Origin: CAZQYB01 sp964582985
GTDB lineage: Bacteria; Planctomycetota; Phycisphaerae; Sedimentisphaerales; Anaerobacaceae
DNA length: 64,000 nt
Assembly (NCBI GenBank): GCA_964582985.1
Contig: CAZOUM010000001.1
Coordinates: forward strand, 48,510-112,509
Reading direction: 5' to 3'
The translations under genes were made by a program, and so were the position numbers. This document shows positions 50,875 through 59,682 of the stretch, in pieces. Below the pieces are notes generated by a model that worked only from the letters and a program-made list of their open reading frames with translations, was not told the DNA's origin and made no database searches. How positions within the stretch are numbered: the stretch's first letter is position 1; each line of letters begins with the position of its first letter.

Positions 50875-53502
50875 ATGGCCGACACAAGCGAAAAACTGAC
50901 GCCGGCGATGAGGCAGTTTGCCAGGTTCAAGCAAAAGTACCCCGATTGCATCCTATTCTTCCGCATGGGCGATTTCTACGAGACCTTTTACGACGATGCC
51001 AAGACCTGCTCGCAGGTTTGCGGCCTGACCTTAACCAGCCGAAGCAAAGGCGACAATCCCATCCCATTGGCCGGCGTGCCGTATCACGCCATTGAAGGAT
51101 ATCTGAAAAAAATGCTCCAGGCCGGCTACAGGGTCGCCGTTTGCGAGCAGGTCGAAGACCCCAAAACTGCAAAGGGTGTCGTCAAGCGTGATGTCGTCCG
51201 AATCGTCACTCCCGGCACGCTCACTGATGATATCCTTTTGGACGCCAAGCAGGACAACTTCCTCTGTGCGGTCGGTCTAGGAACAAAACAAGAAGCTGCG
51301 ATTAGCTGGGTCGATATCTCGACCGGCCACTTCTTCGTCCAGCAAATGCCCGAAAAGAAATTGCTCGATGAACTGCTGCGACTGTCCCCCGCTGAGTGTC
51401 TGTTGCCTGACAGACGAGGCGAGCTGTTCGAAGCCGAAACGAGAAAATTAGCCAAAGATATTGCCCAGCTAACCAACGCCATTATAACCGAACGTCCCAC
51501 GTGGTATTTCGACCCATATCAGGCCGGACAAAGATTGCTAAAACATTTCGGCACCGCAACCCTCGAAGGCTTCGGCATAACGGACGGCGACGATGCTTTA
51601 ATCCCTCCCGCCGGCGCCATCATCGAATATCTCAACGAAACACAAAAAACAACTCTTGGCCACATCCGTGCCTTAAAGAAGGTCGAACGGAAGAAATTTC
51701 TGCAAATTGACCCGGCCAGCCTGCAAGGCCTCGAAGTCCTGCGAACCATTCGCACCGAAAGCAAAAAGGGAAGTCTCTTGGACTGTCTCGACGAGACGCT
51801 GACGCCGATGGGTGGAAGAATGTTTCGAAACTGGCTGTGTATGCCCCTCTGCGACCTCGGCCAAATAGAGCTTCGCCAGGACGCCATCGAAGAAATCAAA
51901 GAAGCGGATACCAGATTAGCTGACAGTCGCAAACTGCTTTCGGCGATAGCCGACACCGAAAGAATCGCCGCCCGCATCAGTACGTTCAGGGTGACGCCGC
52001 GCGACCTGGTGGCCCTTGCAGCAACCCTGCGCAAAATACCGCAGCTGCGGGCGACCTTGCAGCAGTTCACCGCTGATTTGCTTGTGCGGTTAGCCCGGCA
52101 TTGCGATAGTATGGACGAACTGGCCGACCTGCTCAAAGCCGCAATAGAGCCGGATTGTCCCTCGCATCTTCGCGATGGCGGCGTCATAAGAGCAGGTTTC
52201 GATGAAGAGCTTGACCGCCTGCGCTCAATTTCCAAAGACGGCCAAAGCTGGCTGCGAAACTACCAAAAACAACAGTCCCAGCGTACCGGTATCAGCCATC
52301 TAAAAATCGGGTACAACAAGGTCTTCGGCTATTACATCGAGATAAGTCACTCATCGGCGAACAAGGTCCCCGCCGACTACGTCCGCAAGCAAACAATAAA
52401 AAACGCAGAACGCTACATCACTGACGAGTTGAAAGAGTACGAAACGCAGGTTCTCGGCGCCGAGGAAAAGGCCCTCGAATTGGAGCAGCAGCTCTTCGAG
52501 CAGGTCCGCACTCAATCTGTACAGTACGTGAACCGGCTGCAGAATCTCGCTGACACCATTGCTCAGTGCGATTGCCTAAGCGCACTTGCATACTTGGCCA
52601 AGCGGCGAAACTATGTGCGCCCAAAAATAACCGACGGCACCGAGCTTATCATAAATGAGGGCAAACACCCCGTTTTAGCTGAGACGCTCGGCCCGGAATT
52701 CGTGCCCAACGACATCGAACTCGGCGACAAGGCCGGCGATGTGCTTATTATCACAGGCCCGAATATGAGCGGGAAAAGCACTTACATAAGGCAGGTCGCG
52801 CTTCTGGTCCTTATGGCGCAAACCGGCTCCTTCATCCCCGCTAAAGATGCCGCCATCGGCTTGGTGGACAGAATCTTCACCCGCGTCGGCGCCTCTGACG
52901 AGCTTGTTCGCGGCCAATCCACCTTTATGGTAGAAATGATTGAAACAGCAAACATTATCAACAACGCCACCGATAAGTCCCTCGTCATCCTTGACGAAGT
53001 AGGCCGGGGAACAAGCACTTACGACGGCTTATCTCTTGCCTGGGCAGTGACCGAACATATCGCAAACAAAACAAAGTGCCGCACCCTCTTTGCTACCCAT
53101 TATCACGAACTGACTGAATTAGCCGAGCTATTCACCAACGTGAAAAATTGCAATGTAGCTGTCCGCGAATGGATGGATGAGGTGGTCTTTTTGCATAAGA
53201 TTCTGCCCGGCGGAACCGACAAATCCTACGGCATCCACGTCGCAAAGCTCGCCGGCGTCCCCAAATCTATCCTCGACAGGTCAAAAGAAATCCTCGAAGA
53301 ACTCGAATCCACCTTCCAAAAAGAAGCCACCGGCGAACACCTCTCAAAACACAAAACGAAAGAGCCGGACAGGGACTCGTTATTTGTCGAAAAACACAAA
53401 TCCGTCCTCGAAAAACTCACATCAACCGACATCAACAACCTGACCCCCATCGAAGCGATTAATCTGCTTAGTCAGATCAAAAACGAGATTGACGAAAAAT
53501 AG
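50875..53502 (+). CDS. mutS: DNA mismatch repair protein MutS
   Basis: 875 residues. The mismatch-recognition domain has the Phe-x-Glu type motif in FRMGDFYETFYDDAKT near residue 30. The core and clamp domains follow, with LRTIRTESKKGSLLDCLDET and KIGYNKVFGYYIEISHS. The ATPase contains the Walker A loop ITGPNMSGKSTYIRQVALL, RVGASDELVRGQSTFMVEM, Walker B VILDEVGRGTSTYDGLSLAW and TLFATHYHELTEL. The C-terminal tail is short and acidic, without the tetramer region of E. coli MutS. ATG at 50875. It follows the Cys-rich orphan gene and precedes a transglutaminase-like gene by 10 bases; mutL is not in the window. Confidence 0.98.
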   Translation: MADTSEKLTPAMRQFARFKQKYPDCILFFRMGDFYETFYDDAKTCSQVCGLTLTSRSKGDNPIPLAGVPYHAIEGYLKKMLQAGYRVAVCEQVEDPKTAKGVVKRDVVRIVTPGTLTDDILLDAKQDNFLCAVGLGTKQEAAISWVDISTGHFFVQQMPEKKLLDELLRLSPAECLLPDRRGELFEAETRKLAKDIAQLTNAIITERPTWYFDPYQAGQRLLKHFGTATLEGFGITDGDDALIPPAGAIIEYLNETQKTTLGHIRALKKVERKKFLQIDPASLQGLEVLRTIRTESKKGSLLDCLDETLTPMGGRMFRNWLCMPLCDLGQIELRQDAIEEIKEADTRLADSRKLLSAIADTERIAARISTFRVTPRDLVALAATLRKIPQLRATLQQFTADLLVRLARHCDSMDELADLLKAAIEPDCPSHLRDGGVIRAGFDEELDRLRSISKDGQSWLRNYQKQQSQRTGISHLKIGYNKVFGYYIEISHSSANKVPADYVRKQTIKNAERYITDELKEYETQVLGAEEKALELEQQLFEQVRTQSVQYVNRLQNLADTIAQCDCLSALAYLAKRRNYVRPKITDGTELIINEGKHPVLAETLGPEFVPNDIELGDKAGDVLIITGPNMSGKSTYIRQVALLVLMAQTGSFIPAKDAAIGLVDRIFTRVGASDELVRGQSTFMVEMIETANIINNATDKSLVILDEVGRGTSTYDGLSLAWAVTEHIANKTKCRTLFATHYHELTELAELFTNVKNCNVAVREWMDEVVFLHKILPGGTDKSYGIHVAKLAGVPKSILDRSKEILEELESTFQKEATGEHLSKHKTKEPDRDSLFVEKHKSVLEKLTSTDINNLTPIEAINLLSQIKNEIDEK

Positions 53503-53512
53503 AAGGGCCTAA

Positions 53513-54685
53513 ATGAAGGTACTAACAAACTTCGTGGTGCTGTTAGCCATTGCAAGCTTAGCTGTTGCCCAACCGCGCAAAACGGGGACATACGGATTTA
53601 AAAAAACTATCCGAAGACGCAAGTTGCGCGTCACGCGTGAATACGAGATTCCCGTGGAAAAAGGCAAAAGGGCAATAGCAGCCATCCCTGCCTTAATGAG
53701 CTTCTGGGGCGCAACCAACGAGCAGGCAATCCAATCATCGCGGTTTCATTACAGCGTAGAACCAAACAAAATCGAGGTAACTTCGGACAATCTCGGCATG
53801 CGCCGTCGCAATTATGAATTGACTTGGAACTCGCCGCCGGTGGACAAAATTAACGTCAAGCAAACGCTGACAGTAAATTTAAAGGCCAGGACCAAACTGT
53901 ACACAGCCGCAAAGCTGCCGTATTCAGACGAAGTCCGCAAACGCTTTGCCCGCTTGCTCGGTAAAGACGACAAGAATAAAATCAATCCGGATAACCCCGA
54001 GTTGGAAAAAATATGCAGCGAAATATTGAAGAACAGCCGATATGCTGAGGATGTGGTAGAGCAGGTCTGTGACTGGATAAATGATAACATCACGTTTAAA
54101 AAAATCCGGGGTTACAACTCCGATGAAATACTCAAACGCAAACAAGGAAGTTGTAGCCCAATGTCGTTACTGGCCTGCGCGATGCTTCGGCGGCTCGGTA
54201 TCCCTGCGGAAAATGTGCGTACAAAAAACATCGGCAATGAAGGTGCCCACGCATTCATTGAAGTCTATTTTCCCGATGCAGGGTGGGTTTTTTATGACTT
54301 AGCCAACCATGAGCGGGGATTTAAGACGCTGGATTGTCTGTTCACGCCCGGCCGGGCCTTTCGTATCCGGACGCCCAATGGCGGAAGGCATTGGGTCGAT
54401 GGAAATTTCTCAAAGGAAAAAGACCTTATCAAATTCGCCGAAGACCGACGATTGATGGGCAAACCAATCCGCAAAAGCCCTAACAGTACAGGCGTTCTGG
54501 GGGCGAAGGTAACCAATAAACCGCCACCAAAGTCAACAAAGAGTCGGCATTTGCCTCTTAGTCAGATTATAATGGATACGAATATACCACCAGGCAAGCG
54601 AGAGTATATCCTGCCCCGGCAGGATGCAAAACAGCAACCTAACACCGATAGAAGCAATAAATTTACTGAGCCAGATAAGAGATGA
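53513..54685 (+). CDS. Exported transglutaminase-like protein (second copy of type)
   Basis: 390 residues with signal peptide MKVLTNFVVLLAIASLAVAQ. An N-terminal beta domain (residues 25-150; RVTREYEIPVEKGKRAIAAI) precedes the transglutaminase core: EQVCDWINDNITFKK, QGSCSPMSLLACAMLRRLGI with the Cys near residue 213, GAHAFIEVYFPDAGWVFYDL with the His and Asp. Beyond the core a basic linker is rich in Lys/Pro (NKPPPKSTKSRH). The protein is of the same broad family as 14629-16119, but the two are not close copies. AAGGGCCTAA supplies the ribosome binding site; the gene follows mutS by 10 bases and may be co-transcribed. Confidence 0.87.
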   Translation: MKVLTNFVVLLAIASLAVAQPRKTGTYGFKKTIRRRKLRVTREYEIPVEKGKRAIAAIPALMSFWGATNEQAIQSSRFHYSVEPNKIEVTSDNLGMRRRNYELTWNSPPVDKINVKQTLTVNLKARTKLYTAAKLPYSDEVRKRFARLLGKDDKNKINPDNPELEKICSEILKNSRYAEDVVEQVCDWINDNITFKKIRGYNSDEILKRKQGSCSPMSLLACAMLRRLGIPAENVRTKNIGNEGAHAFIEVYFPDAGWVFYDLANHERGFKTLDCLFTPGRAFRIRTPNGGRHWVDGNFSKEKDLIKFAEDRRLMGKPIRKSPNSTGVLGAKVTNKPPPKSTKSRHLPLSQIIMDTNIPPGKREYILPRQDAKQQPNTDRSNKFTEPDKR

Positions 54686-54796
54686 AATTGACAGCAAATA
54701 AACCCTGCTATTAAAAAGCTAAGTGACATCATTCTTTATTTTGGGCCTGCCTTTTTTGCTAATATCCGTACCTTCGACTTTGGTTTGATACTGAAG

Positions 54797-54839
54797 AATT
54801 GCTTATTGCTTTCCTCCGCGGTTAACAACCCCCGAATTC
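54797..54839 (+). repeat. Left copy of the direct repeat bounding the DUF5060/MNT segment
   Basis: 24 bases beginning AATTGCTTATTGCTTTCCTC are identical to 57239-57262, and a further 16 bases differ at three positions only. Both copies have the same orientation and enclose 2.4 kb. Confidence 0.75.
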
Positions 54840-54868
54840 AGCGTTGGCGGATCGTTGCCGGGGATAGT

Positions 54869-56833
54869 CTACCAGTCGTACAGCAGCAGTGCCCAGTCAT
54901 TTGTATCCGGAGCCGTAAATGCAATATTGCCGCCGCCATGATTGGTAATATCCGCCTGGTACTGCCAGATCCCGGTTCTCGTATTCATCCAGCCGACGTT
55001 ATACAGTGGTGCTGCAGGCACATTGACCATGGTTCTTCCGCCGTCCCGAAGATAAACCACCACACACATCTTGCCTTCATCATCTGGCCCGTATAAACAC
55101 CAGTTATATGTTCCACTGGCTCTCGCATCATCCGGCTGCATATTCTGGAACGGCACGGGCTTACGTAAGGGGTCATTATAAGCCATGAAGAACCGAAGCG
55201 CATGCCGACTATCCTCCCACAAGCACTCCATTTTCGTGAAATCTTCAAGACGGTTATGGTCATGCCATCCGCTGGTTTTATCGTAGCCGAGATACCACTC
55301 CACTCCGGCACCTCCGGCCATCAGGTTGGCCCACAGGTTTCCCTTGCGCACGGTATCCAGATCCTTGCCGGGTCTGGGCACCGGCCCGTTCCCCTCATCA
55401 ATATAGACGACCATGGGCAGTCCGGCCGCAGCTGAATGATTTCGCAGGATCCGGGTGATGGCGTGAATCCCCGACTTATCACTGGGCCCTTCGTCGTTAT
55501 AATTAGACGACTTCTGCTGATTGGACGTAGCATTGGCAATCCCGAACAACTGGTCGTACCGTCTCCACACCCTGTTATTTTTGGAGTGACAGGTATAGGT
55601 ATGCTTGTAGGGGTCCAGATCCTTAATCAATACAATGCGCTGGCCAATCTGACTGCCGGCGCCGTCATCATTGCCGCCATGTTCCTCCCCAACATTCCAC
55701 CCTATTGCATGGTGATGAGCGAAACGGGCAATTATCTCCCGGTAATACAGTCTCTCGAGATCACAGAGATCCAAGCTGTCGCAAATCATGTCGTCATTTT
55801 CGCTCTCCGAAAACACCAGATTCCAATGGATACCTTTTTTGTCGCCATAGCTGAACACACGTTCCCATTGTTCCAGCTTGGAAACATCGTATTTGCCGCG
55901 ATCCCCGGCATTGGTGCTTATCCAGGGGAATACATCCTTGGAATCACCCTGCGGGGCTGTAATCATAATCACATAGAAATTGTTCATTTCCTGCAATTCG
56001 CCCATGTATCGGATCGCTCCTAAGATGCCGGTCCCTTTCCCGCTTTTCCAGGTATACGCAGAGGCATCCGCGGCGCTGTAGTGATTCTTCTTGTGAATGG
56101 AGTAATCATGCCCGTCTGCGGGCGTGTTATCAATCTCGTTGTCTGCGATAAAATCTTCCGGGCTGTCGGCACCGACCCTGATGAAATACTCACCCGACTC
56201 CGCAAACCGGCAGTGATGCTTGTTGACATACTGAAGCTGGCCCTTGCCGCGAAAGTCCCGGCCGAAGGGATCTTTATCCGAGGCACCCACCGTAAACGTG
56301 CCGGTTTCTCCATCCGGAGCAGTTCCTCCGGATCCACCGGGATTGCTCATCGGAGCTACAGCCACCCAGCTTCCGGTGCGGAAACGAGCGGTAAATGACC
56401 ACTGGCCTTCCATATCCGGATTCAGCCGGACGCGCCATTTGTTCCCACTGCCGTTGCCTGTATCGGCCTCATTGCCGCCGCCGGCAAAAAAACCGGCGAT
56501 CCAGAATTTCATTCCGTCCGGACGTTCAAACTCAACATCGAGGCGATTATCCGAAAATGTGGCAGCATTGCTTTCATCCATGTTCGGACCGTCAAACGTG
56601 ATTTCCACCTTGTGCCACTGCTTCAATTCACCACTGATCTTTATAGAGCCATCCCCATCCATGAGATGCCTCGGACCAGCGCCCCGAGTATCACAGGCAA
56701 TCAAGATGAGTAAGCACGTCGCAAATACGGCCAAATTCATTGTTGGGTGATTAGGGATATGAAATTGCTTTTTGCTTGTTTGATCGTGCCGACAGAGCCA
56801 GTACACGATTTGGACATACATACACCTGGTCAT
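54869..56833 (-). CDS. Exported DUF5060-domain glycoside hydrolase-like protein
   Basis: 654 residues from the ATG at 56833, 8 bases after GGAGG (a TTG at 56848 would add 5 residues). A hydrophobic signal with lipobox-like Cys (MNLAVFATCLLILIAC, residues about 32-47) lies behind an extended basic N-region. Then comes a DUF5060 beta domain (KVEITFDGPNMDES, VRLNPDMEGQWSFTARFRTG), and a TIM-barrel core with YFIRVGADSPEDF, ERLYYREIIARFAHHHAIGW followed by NVGEEH, which holds the probable acid/base Glu, and VVYIDEGNGPVPRPG with a second Glu. A C-terminal domain (PVPFQNMQPDDARA, GEGKMCVVVYLRDGGRTMV-like strands) corresponds to the putative collagen-binding domain of these enzymes. Related proteins cleave plant or algal side-chain sugars. 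The gene lies inside the repeat-bounded segment. Confidence 0.82.
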   Translation of the reverse strand: MTRCMYVQIVYWLCRHDQTSKKQFHIPNHPTMNLAVFATCLLILIACDTRGAGPRHLMDGDGSIKISGELKQWHKVEITFDGPNMDESNAATFSDNRLDVEFERPDGMKFWIAGFFAGGGNEADTGNGSGNKWRVRLNPDMEGQWSFTARFRTGSWVAVAPMSNPGGSGGTAPDGETGTFTVGASDKDPFGRDFRGKGQLQYVNKHHCRFAESGEYFIRVGADSPEDFIADNEIDNTPADGHDYSIHKKNHYSAADASAYTWKSGKGTGILGAIRYMGELQEMNNFYVIMITAPQGDSKDVFPWISTNAGDRGKYDVSKLEQWERVFSYGDKKGIHWNLVFSESENDDMICDSLDLCDLERLYYREIIARFAHHHAIGWNVGEEHGGNDDGAGSQIGQRIVLIKDLDPYKHTYTCHSKNNRVWRRYDQLFGIANATSNQQKSSNYNDEGPSDKSGIHAITRILRNHSAAAGLPMVVYIDEGNGPVPRPGKDLDTVRKGNLWANLMAGGAGVEWYLGYDKTSGWHDHNRLEDFTKMECLWEDSRHALRFFMAYNDPLRKPVPFQNMQPDDARASGTYNWCLYGPDDEGKMCVVVYLRDGGRTMVNVPAAPLYNVGWMNTRTGIWQYQADITNHGGGNIAFTAPDTNDWALLLYDW

Positions 56834-56927
56834 AATAGTTACCTCCAAATATTATTTCATCCGGGATTTCCCATATACACTTCACTGAAACACTCCTGCA
56901 CACTTGAAGTCCCATAATATCAAAATC

Positions 56928-57206
56928 TCATCGAGATCGCAACAATTCTCTGGCCGCTTCGCCAATAATTTCAAGCAGCCGAACCAATGACAAGTTCAAT
57001 CTCCGGTCGGTATCCAGGTCCGCACGACTGCGGCCGGGCTCAAAATCAACCAATACATCCACGTCACTTCCCTGCTCGAAATCATCCCGAAGCGCCGAGC
57101 CAAAAATCGCTAATCGACAAATGTGATGACGCCTGCAGAAATCCGCGATTTTGATGTGTCTTTCAGTGACATTCGCTAGTCTCTTTAAGTTAGTCCAACA
57201 TCCCGG
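56928..57206 (-). pseudogene. Relic of MNT nucleotidyltransferase fused to a HEPN remnant
   Basis: On the minus strand an open frame from 57206 to a TGA at 56928 reads NLKRLANVTERHIKIADFCR, then RLAIFGSALRDDFEQGSDVD and VLVDFEPG, which is the minimal nucleotidyltransferase (MNT) core with its GS and DxD motifs. After a short joint (LDTDRRLNLS) it runs into LVRLLEIIGEAARELL, the helix of a HEPN protein. There is no ATG, GTG or TTG in frame after the preceding TAG, and the middle of both proteins is missing. This is the remnant of an MNT/HEPN toxin-antitoxin pair joined by an internal deletion. Confidence 0.75.
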
Positions 57207-57238
57207 CTAAAGGCCCGCCGATGGAATTGATTGGTGAT

Positions 57239-57281
57239 AATTGCTTATTGCTTTCCTCCGCGATTAAGAACCCCCAAATCT
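57239..57281 (+). repeat. Right copy of the direct repeat bounding the DUF5060/MNT segment
   Basis: Same element as at 54797-54839, directly upstream of glyS. The 24-base identical core spans 57239-57262. Confidence 0.75.
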
Positions 57282-57368
57282 GGCCTCTGTCGGCCGAAGA
57301 GCGAGAATCCTTGTAATCCGCACGTTCGCCTATATAATAATCACAACCGAGTTTTACGGAGACTGAAT

Positions 57369-58847
57369 ATGGCTAAGATAACCAAGCTGGATGACATCGT
57401 ATCGCTGTGCAAGCGCCGGGGCTTTATATTTCAGTCCAGCGAAATCTACGGCGGCCTCGCAAGCTGCTACGACTACGGCCCGCTCGGCGTGGAGCTCAAG
57501 AACAACGTCAGGAAGTGCTGGTGGAAAAGCGCCGTCCAGATGCGAGACGACGTCGTGGGTCTCGACTGCAGCATTCTGATGCACCCGCTCGTCTGGAAAT
57601 CCTCCGGCCACACCGACAAGTTCGCCGACCTTATAGCCGAATGCAAAAAGTGCAATACCAGAACCAGGGTCGACCACCTCAAAGAAAAGACAGACCAAAG
57701 CGCCGAAGAGCATACCGAACACATCGCAATAGACGCCGTTATGGCCGCCGCCCAGGACTTGAGCAACAAGGTATGTCCCAACTGCGGCACGGTTGGACAA
57801 TTCACCGAGCCAATGCCCTTTCAATTAATGTTCGAAACCCAAATGGGCGCAAATGTCGACGACTCGATGACGTTGTATCTTCGCCCGGAAACCGCTCAGG
57901 GAATATTTGCCAATTTCAAAAACGTCCTCGACACAACCAGAATCAAGATACCGTTCGGTATCGCCCAAATCGGCAAAAGCTTCAGAAACGAGGTGACCAC
58001 CAAGGCCTTTATCTTCCGAACACGCGAATTCGAACAGGCCGAGCTCGAATTCTTCTGCGAACCCGGCACCGACGAAGACTGGTATGAACACTGGAAGCAG
58101 GTCCGCTTCAACTGGTACACCGATTTAGGTCTAAAGAAAGAAAATCTGCGCTTCCGTGAGCACGATGCCAACGAGCTTGCACACTACGCCAAGGCCTGCG
58201 TCGATGTCGAATACAGGTTTCCCTTCGGCAGCGGCGACTGGCAGGAGCTTGAAGGTATCGCCAACCGCACGGACTATGACCTCAGACAACACCAGCGGGG
58301 AATGAGAACGCTCAACAAATGGTTTGAAAACGACCGCGACTTAACAAACATAGAACTGTCCGAAGAAGCCGAAAATTACCAGTCAGGCCCACTCTCTTAT
58401 TTCGATGACGAGAAAAAGCAGCGCTATATCCCTTACGTAATTGAGCCAAGTGCCGGCGTGGACAGAAGCACGCTCGCCTTTTTGGTGGATGCCTACGATG
58501 AAGAGGAGGTCCGGGGCGAAACAAGAAATCTGTTGAGGTTCCACCCTGACTTGGCCCCGATAAAGGTGGGTGTCTTCCCCCTGGTAAAAAGAGATGGCAT
58601 GCCCGAAGTTGCACGAAATATCTACAATGAGCTAAAAATGTTTTATAATTGCTTCTACGACAAAAAAGGCGCAATCGGCCGACGTTATCGCAGACAGGAT
58701 GAGGCCGGAACACCCTTCTGTGTCACCGTCGACGGCCAAACGAGTGAGGACAACACCGTCACCGTCCGGGAGCGTGACTCGATGGAACAAATAAGGGTAT
58801 CAACCGATAAACTGCTAAACTATTTTCGTGAAAAACTCCAAACTTAA
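57369..58847 (+). CDS. glyS: Glycyl-tRNA synthetase (single-chain, dimeric type)
   Basis: 492 residues from ATG at 57369, which has GGAGA 6 bases upstream; an in-frame start at 57231 is not supported by the family. Class II enzyme that charges tRNA-Gly. Motifs: LCKRRGFIFQSSEIYGGLAS and CYDYGPLGVELKNN near the N-terminus, LRPETAQGIFANFKNVLDTT (motif 2 region), GKSFRNEVTTKAFIFRTREF with FEQAE, and PYVIEPSAGVDRSTLAFLVD (motif 3). The C-terminal anticodon domain has APIKVGVFPLVKRDG and VRERDSMEQIRVS. This is the eukaryote/Gram-positive-like alpha2 enzyme, not the alpha2-beta2 type. It follows the repeat copy at 57239. Confidence 0.98.
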   Translation: MAKITKLDDIVSLCKRRGFIFQSSEIYGGLASCYDYGPLGVELKNNVRKCWWKSAVQMRDDVVGLDCSILMHPLVWKSSGHTDKFADLIAECKKCNTRTRVDHLKEKTDQSAEEHTEHIAIDAVMAAAQDLSNKVCPNCGTVGQFTEPMPFQLMFETQMGANVDDSMTLYLRPETAQGIFANFKNVLDTTRIKIPFGIAQIGKSFRNEVTTKAFIFRTREFEQAELEFFCEPGTDEDWYEHWKQVRFNWYTDLGLKKENLRFREHDANELAHYAKACVDVEYRFPFGSGDWQELEGIANRTDYDLRQHQRGMRTLNKWFENDRDLTNIELSEEAENYQSGPLSYFDDEKKQRYIPYVIEPSAGVDRSTLAFLVDAYDEEEVRGETRNLLRFHPDLAPIKVGVFPLVKRDGMPEVARNIYNELKMFYNCFYDKKGAIGRRYRRQDEAGTPFCVTVDGQTSEDNTVTVRERDSMEQIRVSTDKLLNYFREKLQT

Positions 58848-58913
58848 TGTGCGTTCAGAGCATAGAGGACACTTGGTTGCAAAGGTGTCGGCGGAAATGA
58901 AAGGAGCCTCGAT

Positions 58914-59114
58914 ATGAGGAGACTGTGCTTGTCGCAAAAAGACAAAAAGATTTTCGGGATATGCGGAGGCATCGGCGAGACTTACGACATCGACCCAACA
59001 CTGATACGGCTTTCGCTGGTCTTTCTCTGCTTCGTTACCGCGATAATACCTGTGGCGCTCACCTACCTCATCGCCTGGCTGATTATACCGCAAAAACCAC
59101 CCGGAACGCAGTGA
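58914..59114 (+). CDS. PspC-domain membrane protein
   Basis: 66 residues, the size of a single PspC domain. It begins MRRLCLSQKDKKIFGICGGI followed by GETYDIDPTLIRL, the conserved cytoplasmic part, and then one long hydrophobic segment (SLVFLCFVTAIIPVALTYLI) ending with WLIIPQKP. GAAAGGAGCCTCGAT gives the ribosome binding site. Members regulate or sense envelope stress; here no phage-shock partners are adjacent. The gene lies between glyS and a YhcH-type gene. Confidence 0.93.
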   Translation: MRRLCLSQKDKKIFGICGGIGETYDIDPTLIRLSLVFLCFVTAIIPVALTYLIAWLIIPQKPPGTQ

Positions 59115-59229
59115 CAAGGCAAAGCTAATCTCAGGATGAGTCGCTGCGCGAGACCGCAGCGCGATGGAATAACAAGAGTACCAAACAATAAACTGTTAAA
59201 CTATTTTTTTAGAAAGTTAGAGGCGTAAA

Positions 59230-59682
59230 ATGATTATTGACAAAATCGAAAACGCAAAGCTCTACACAGGACTCTCAGAAAGTATCGCAAAAGGACTCGA
59301 AATTATTCAGGATAAAAGCCTGTTCGAAAAAGAGGACGGCAAATACGAGATTGACGGTGACAATCTGTTCATACTGGTACAGCGCTACACCACAAAAGAC
59401 AGGGAAGAAATGCTCTTCGAAGCCCATAAAAACTACATCGATATCCAGGCGATTATCGACGGCGAAGAGACAATAGGCTACGCGCTTACCGAGACGCTGG
59501 AGGTGGTTCAGCCGTATAAGCCGGACGTGTTCAAATGTGCTGATCCCGATGTCTTCACCGAGGTCAAACTGGCCAAAGGTATGTTCGTGATATTCTACCC
59601 CGACGATGCGCATAAGCCGTGCTACGACTACCACGCCGGCAAGTCAAACGTACACAAAGTCGTCGTAAAGGTAAAAGTATAA
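59230..59682 (+). CDS. YhcH/YjgK/YiaL family protein (DUF386)
   Basis: 150 residues, standard length. The family forms a cupin-like fold and is tied to sialic acid, anhydro-sugar or related metabolism by genome context, probably as a sugar anomerase. Typical are the N-terminal MIIDKIENAKLYTGLSESIA, the central EMLFEAHKNYIDIQAIIDGE with His, ETIGYALTETLEVVQPY, and the late GMFVIFYPDDAHKPCYDY with a second His that coordinates a metal in structures of this family. The ATG at 59230 follows TTAGAGGCG. The last base of the stop is adjacent to the asnS start, so both genes are translated together. Confidence 0.94.
   Translation: MIIDKIENAKLYTGLSESIAKGLEIIQDKSLFEKEDGKYEIDGDNLFILVQRYTTKDREEMLFEAHKNYIDIQAIIDGEETIGYALTETLEVVQPYKPDVFKCADPDVFTEVKLAKGMFVIFYPDDAHKPCYDYHAGKSNVHKVVVKVKV

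Noticed and set aside
57231..57368. Longer N-terminus of glycyl-tRNA synthetase from the ATG at 57231
   Set aside because: The extra residues lie in the direct repeat, lack family similarity, and the ATG at 57369 has its own GGAGA site.
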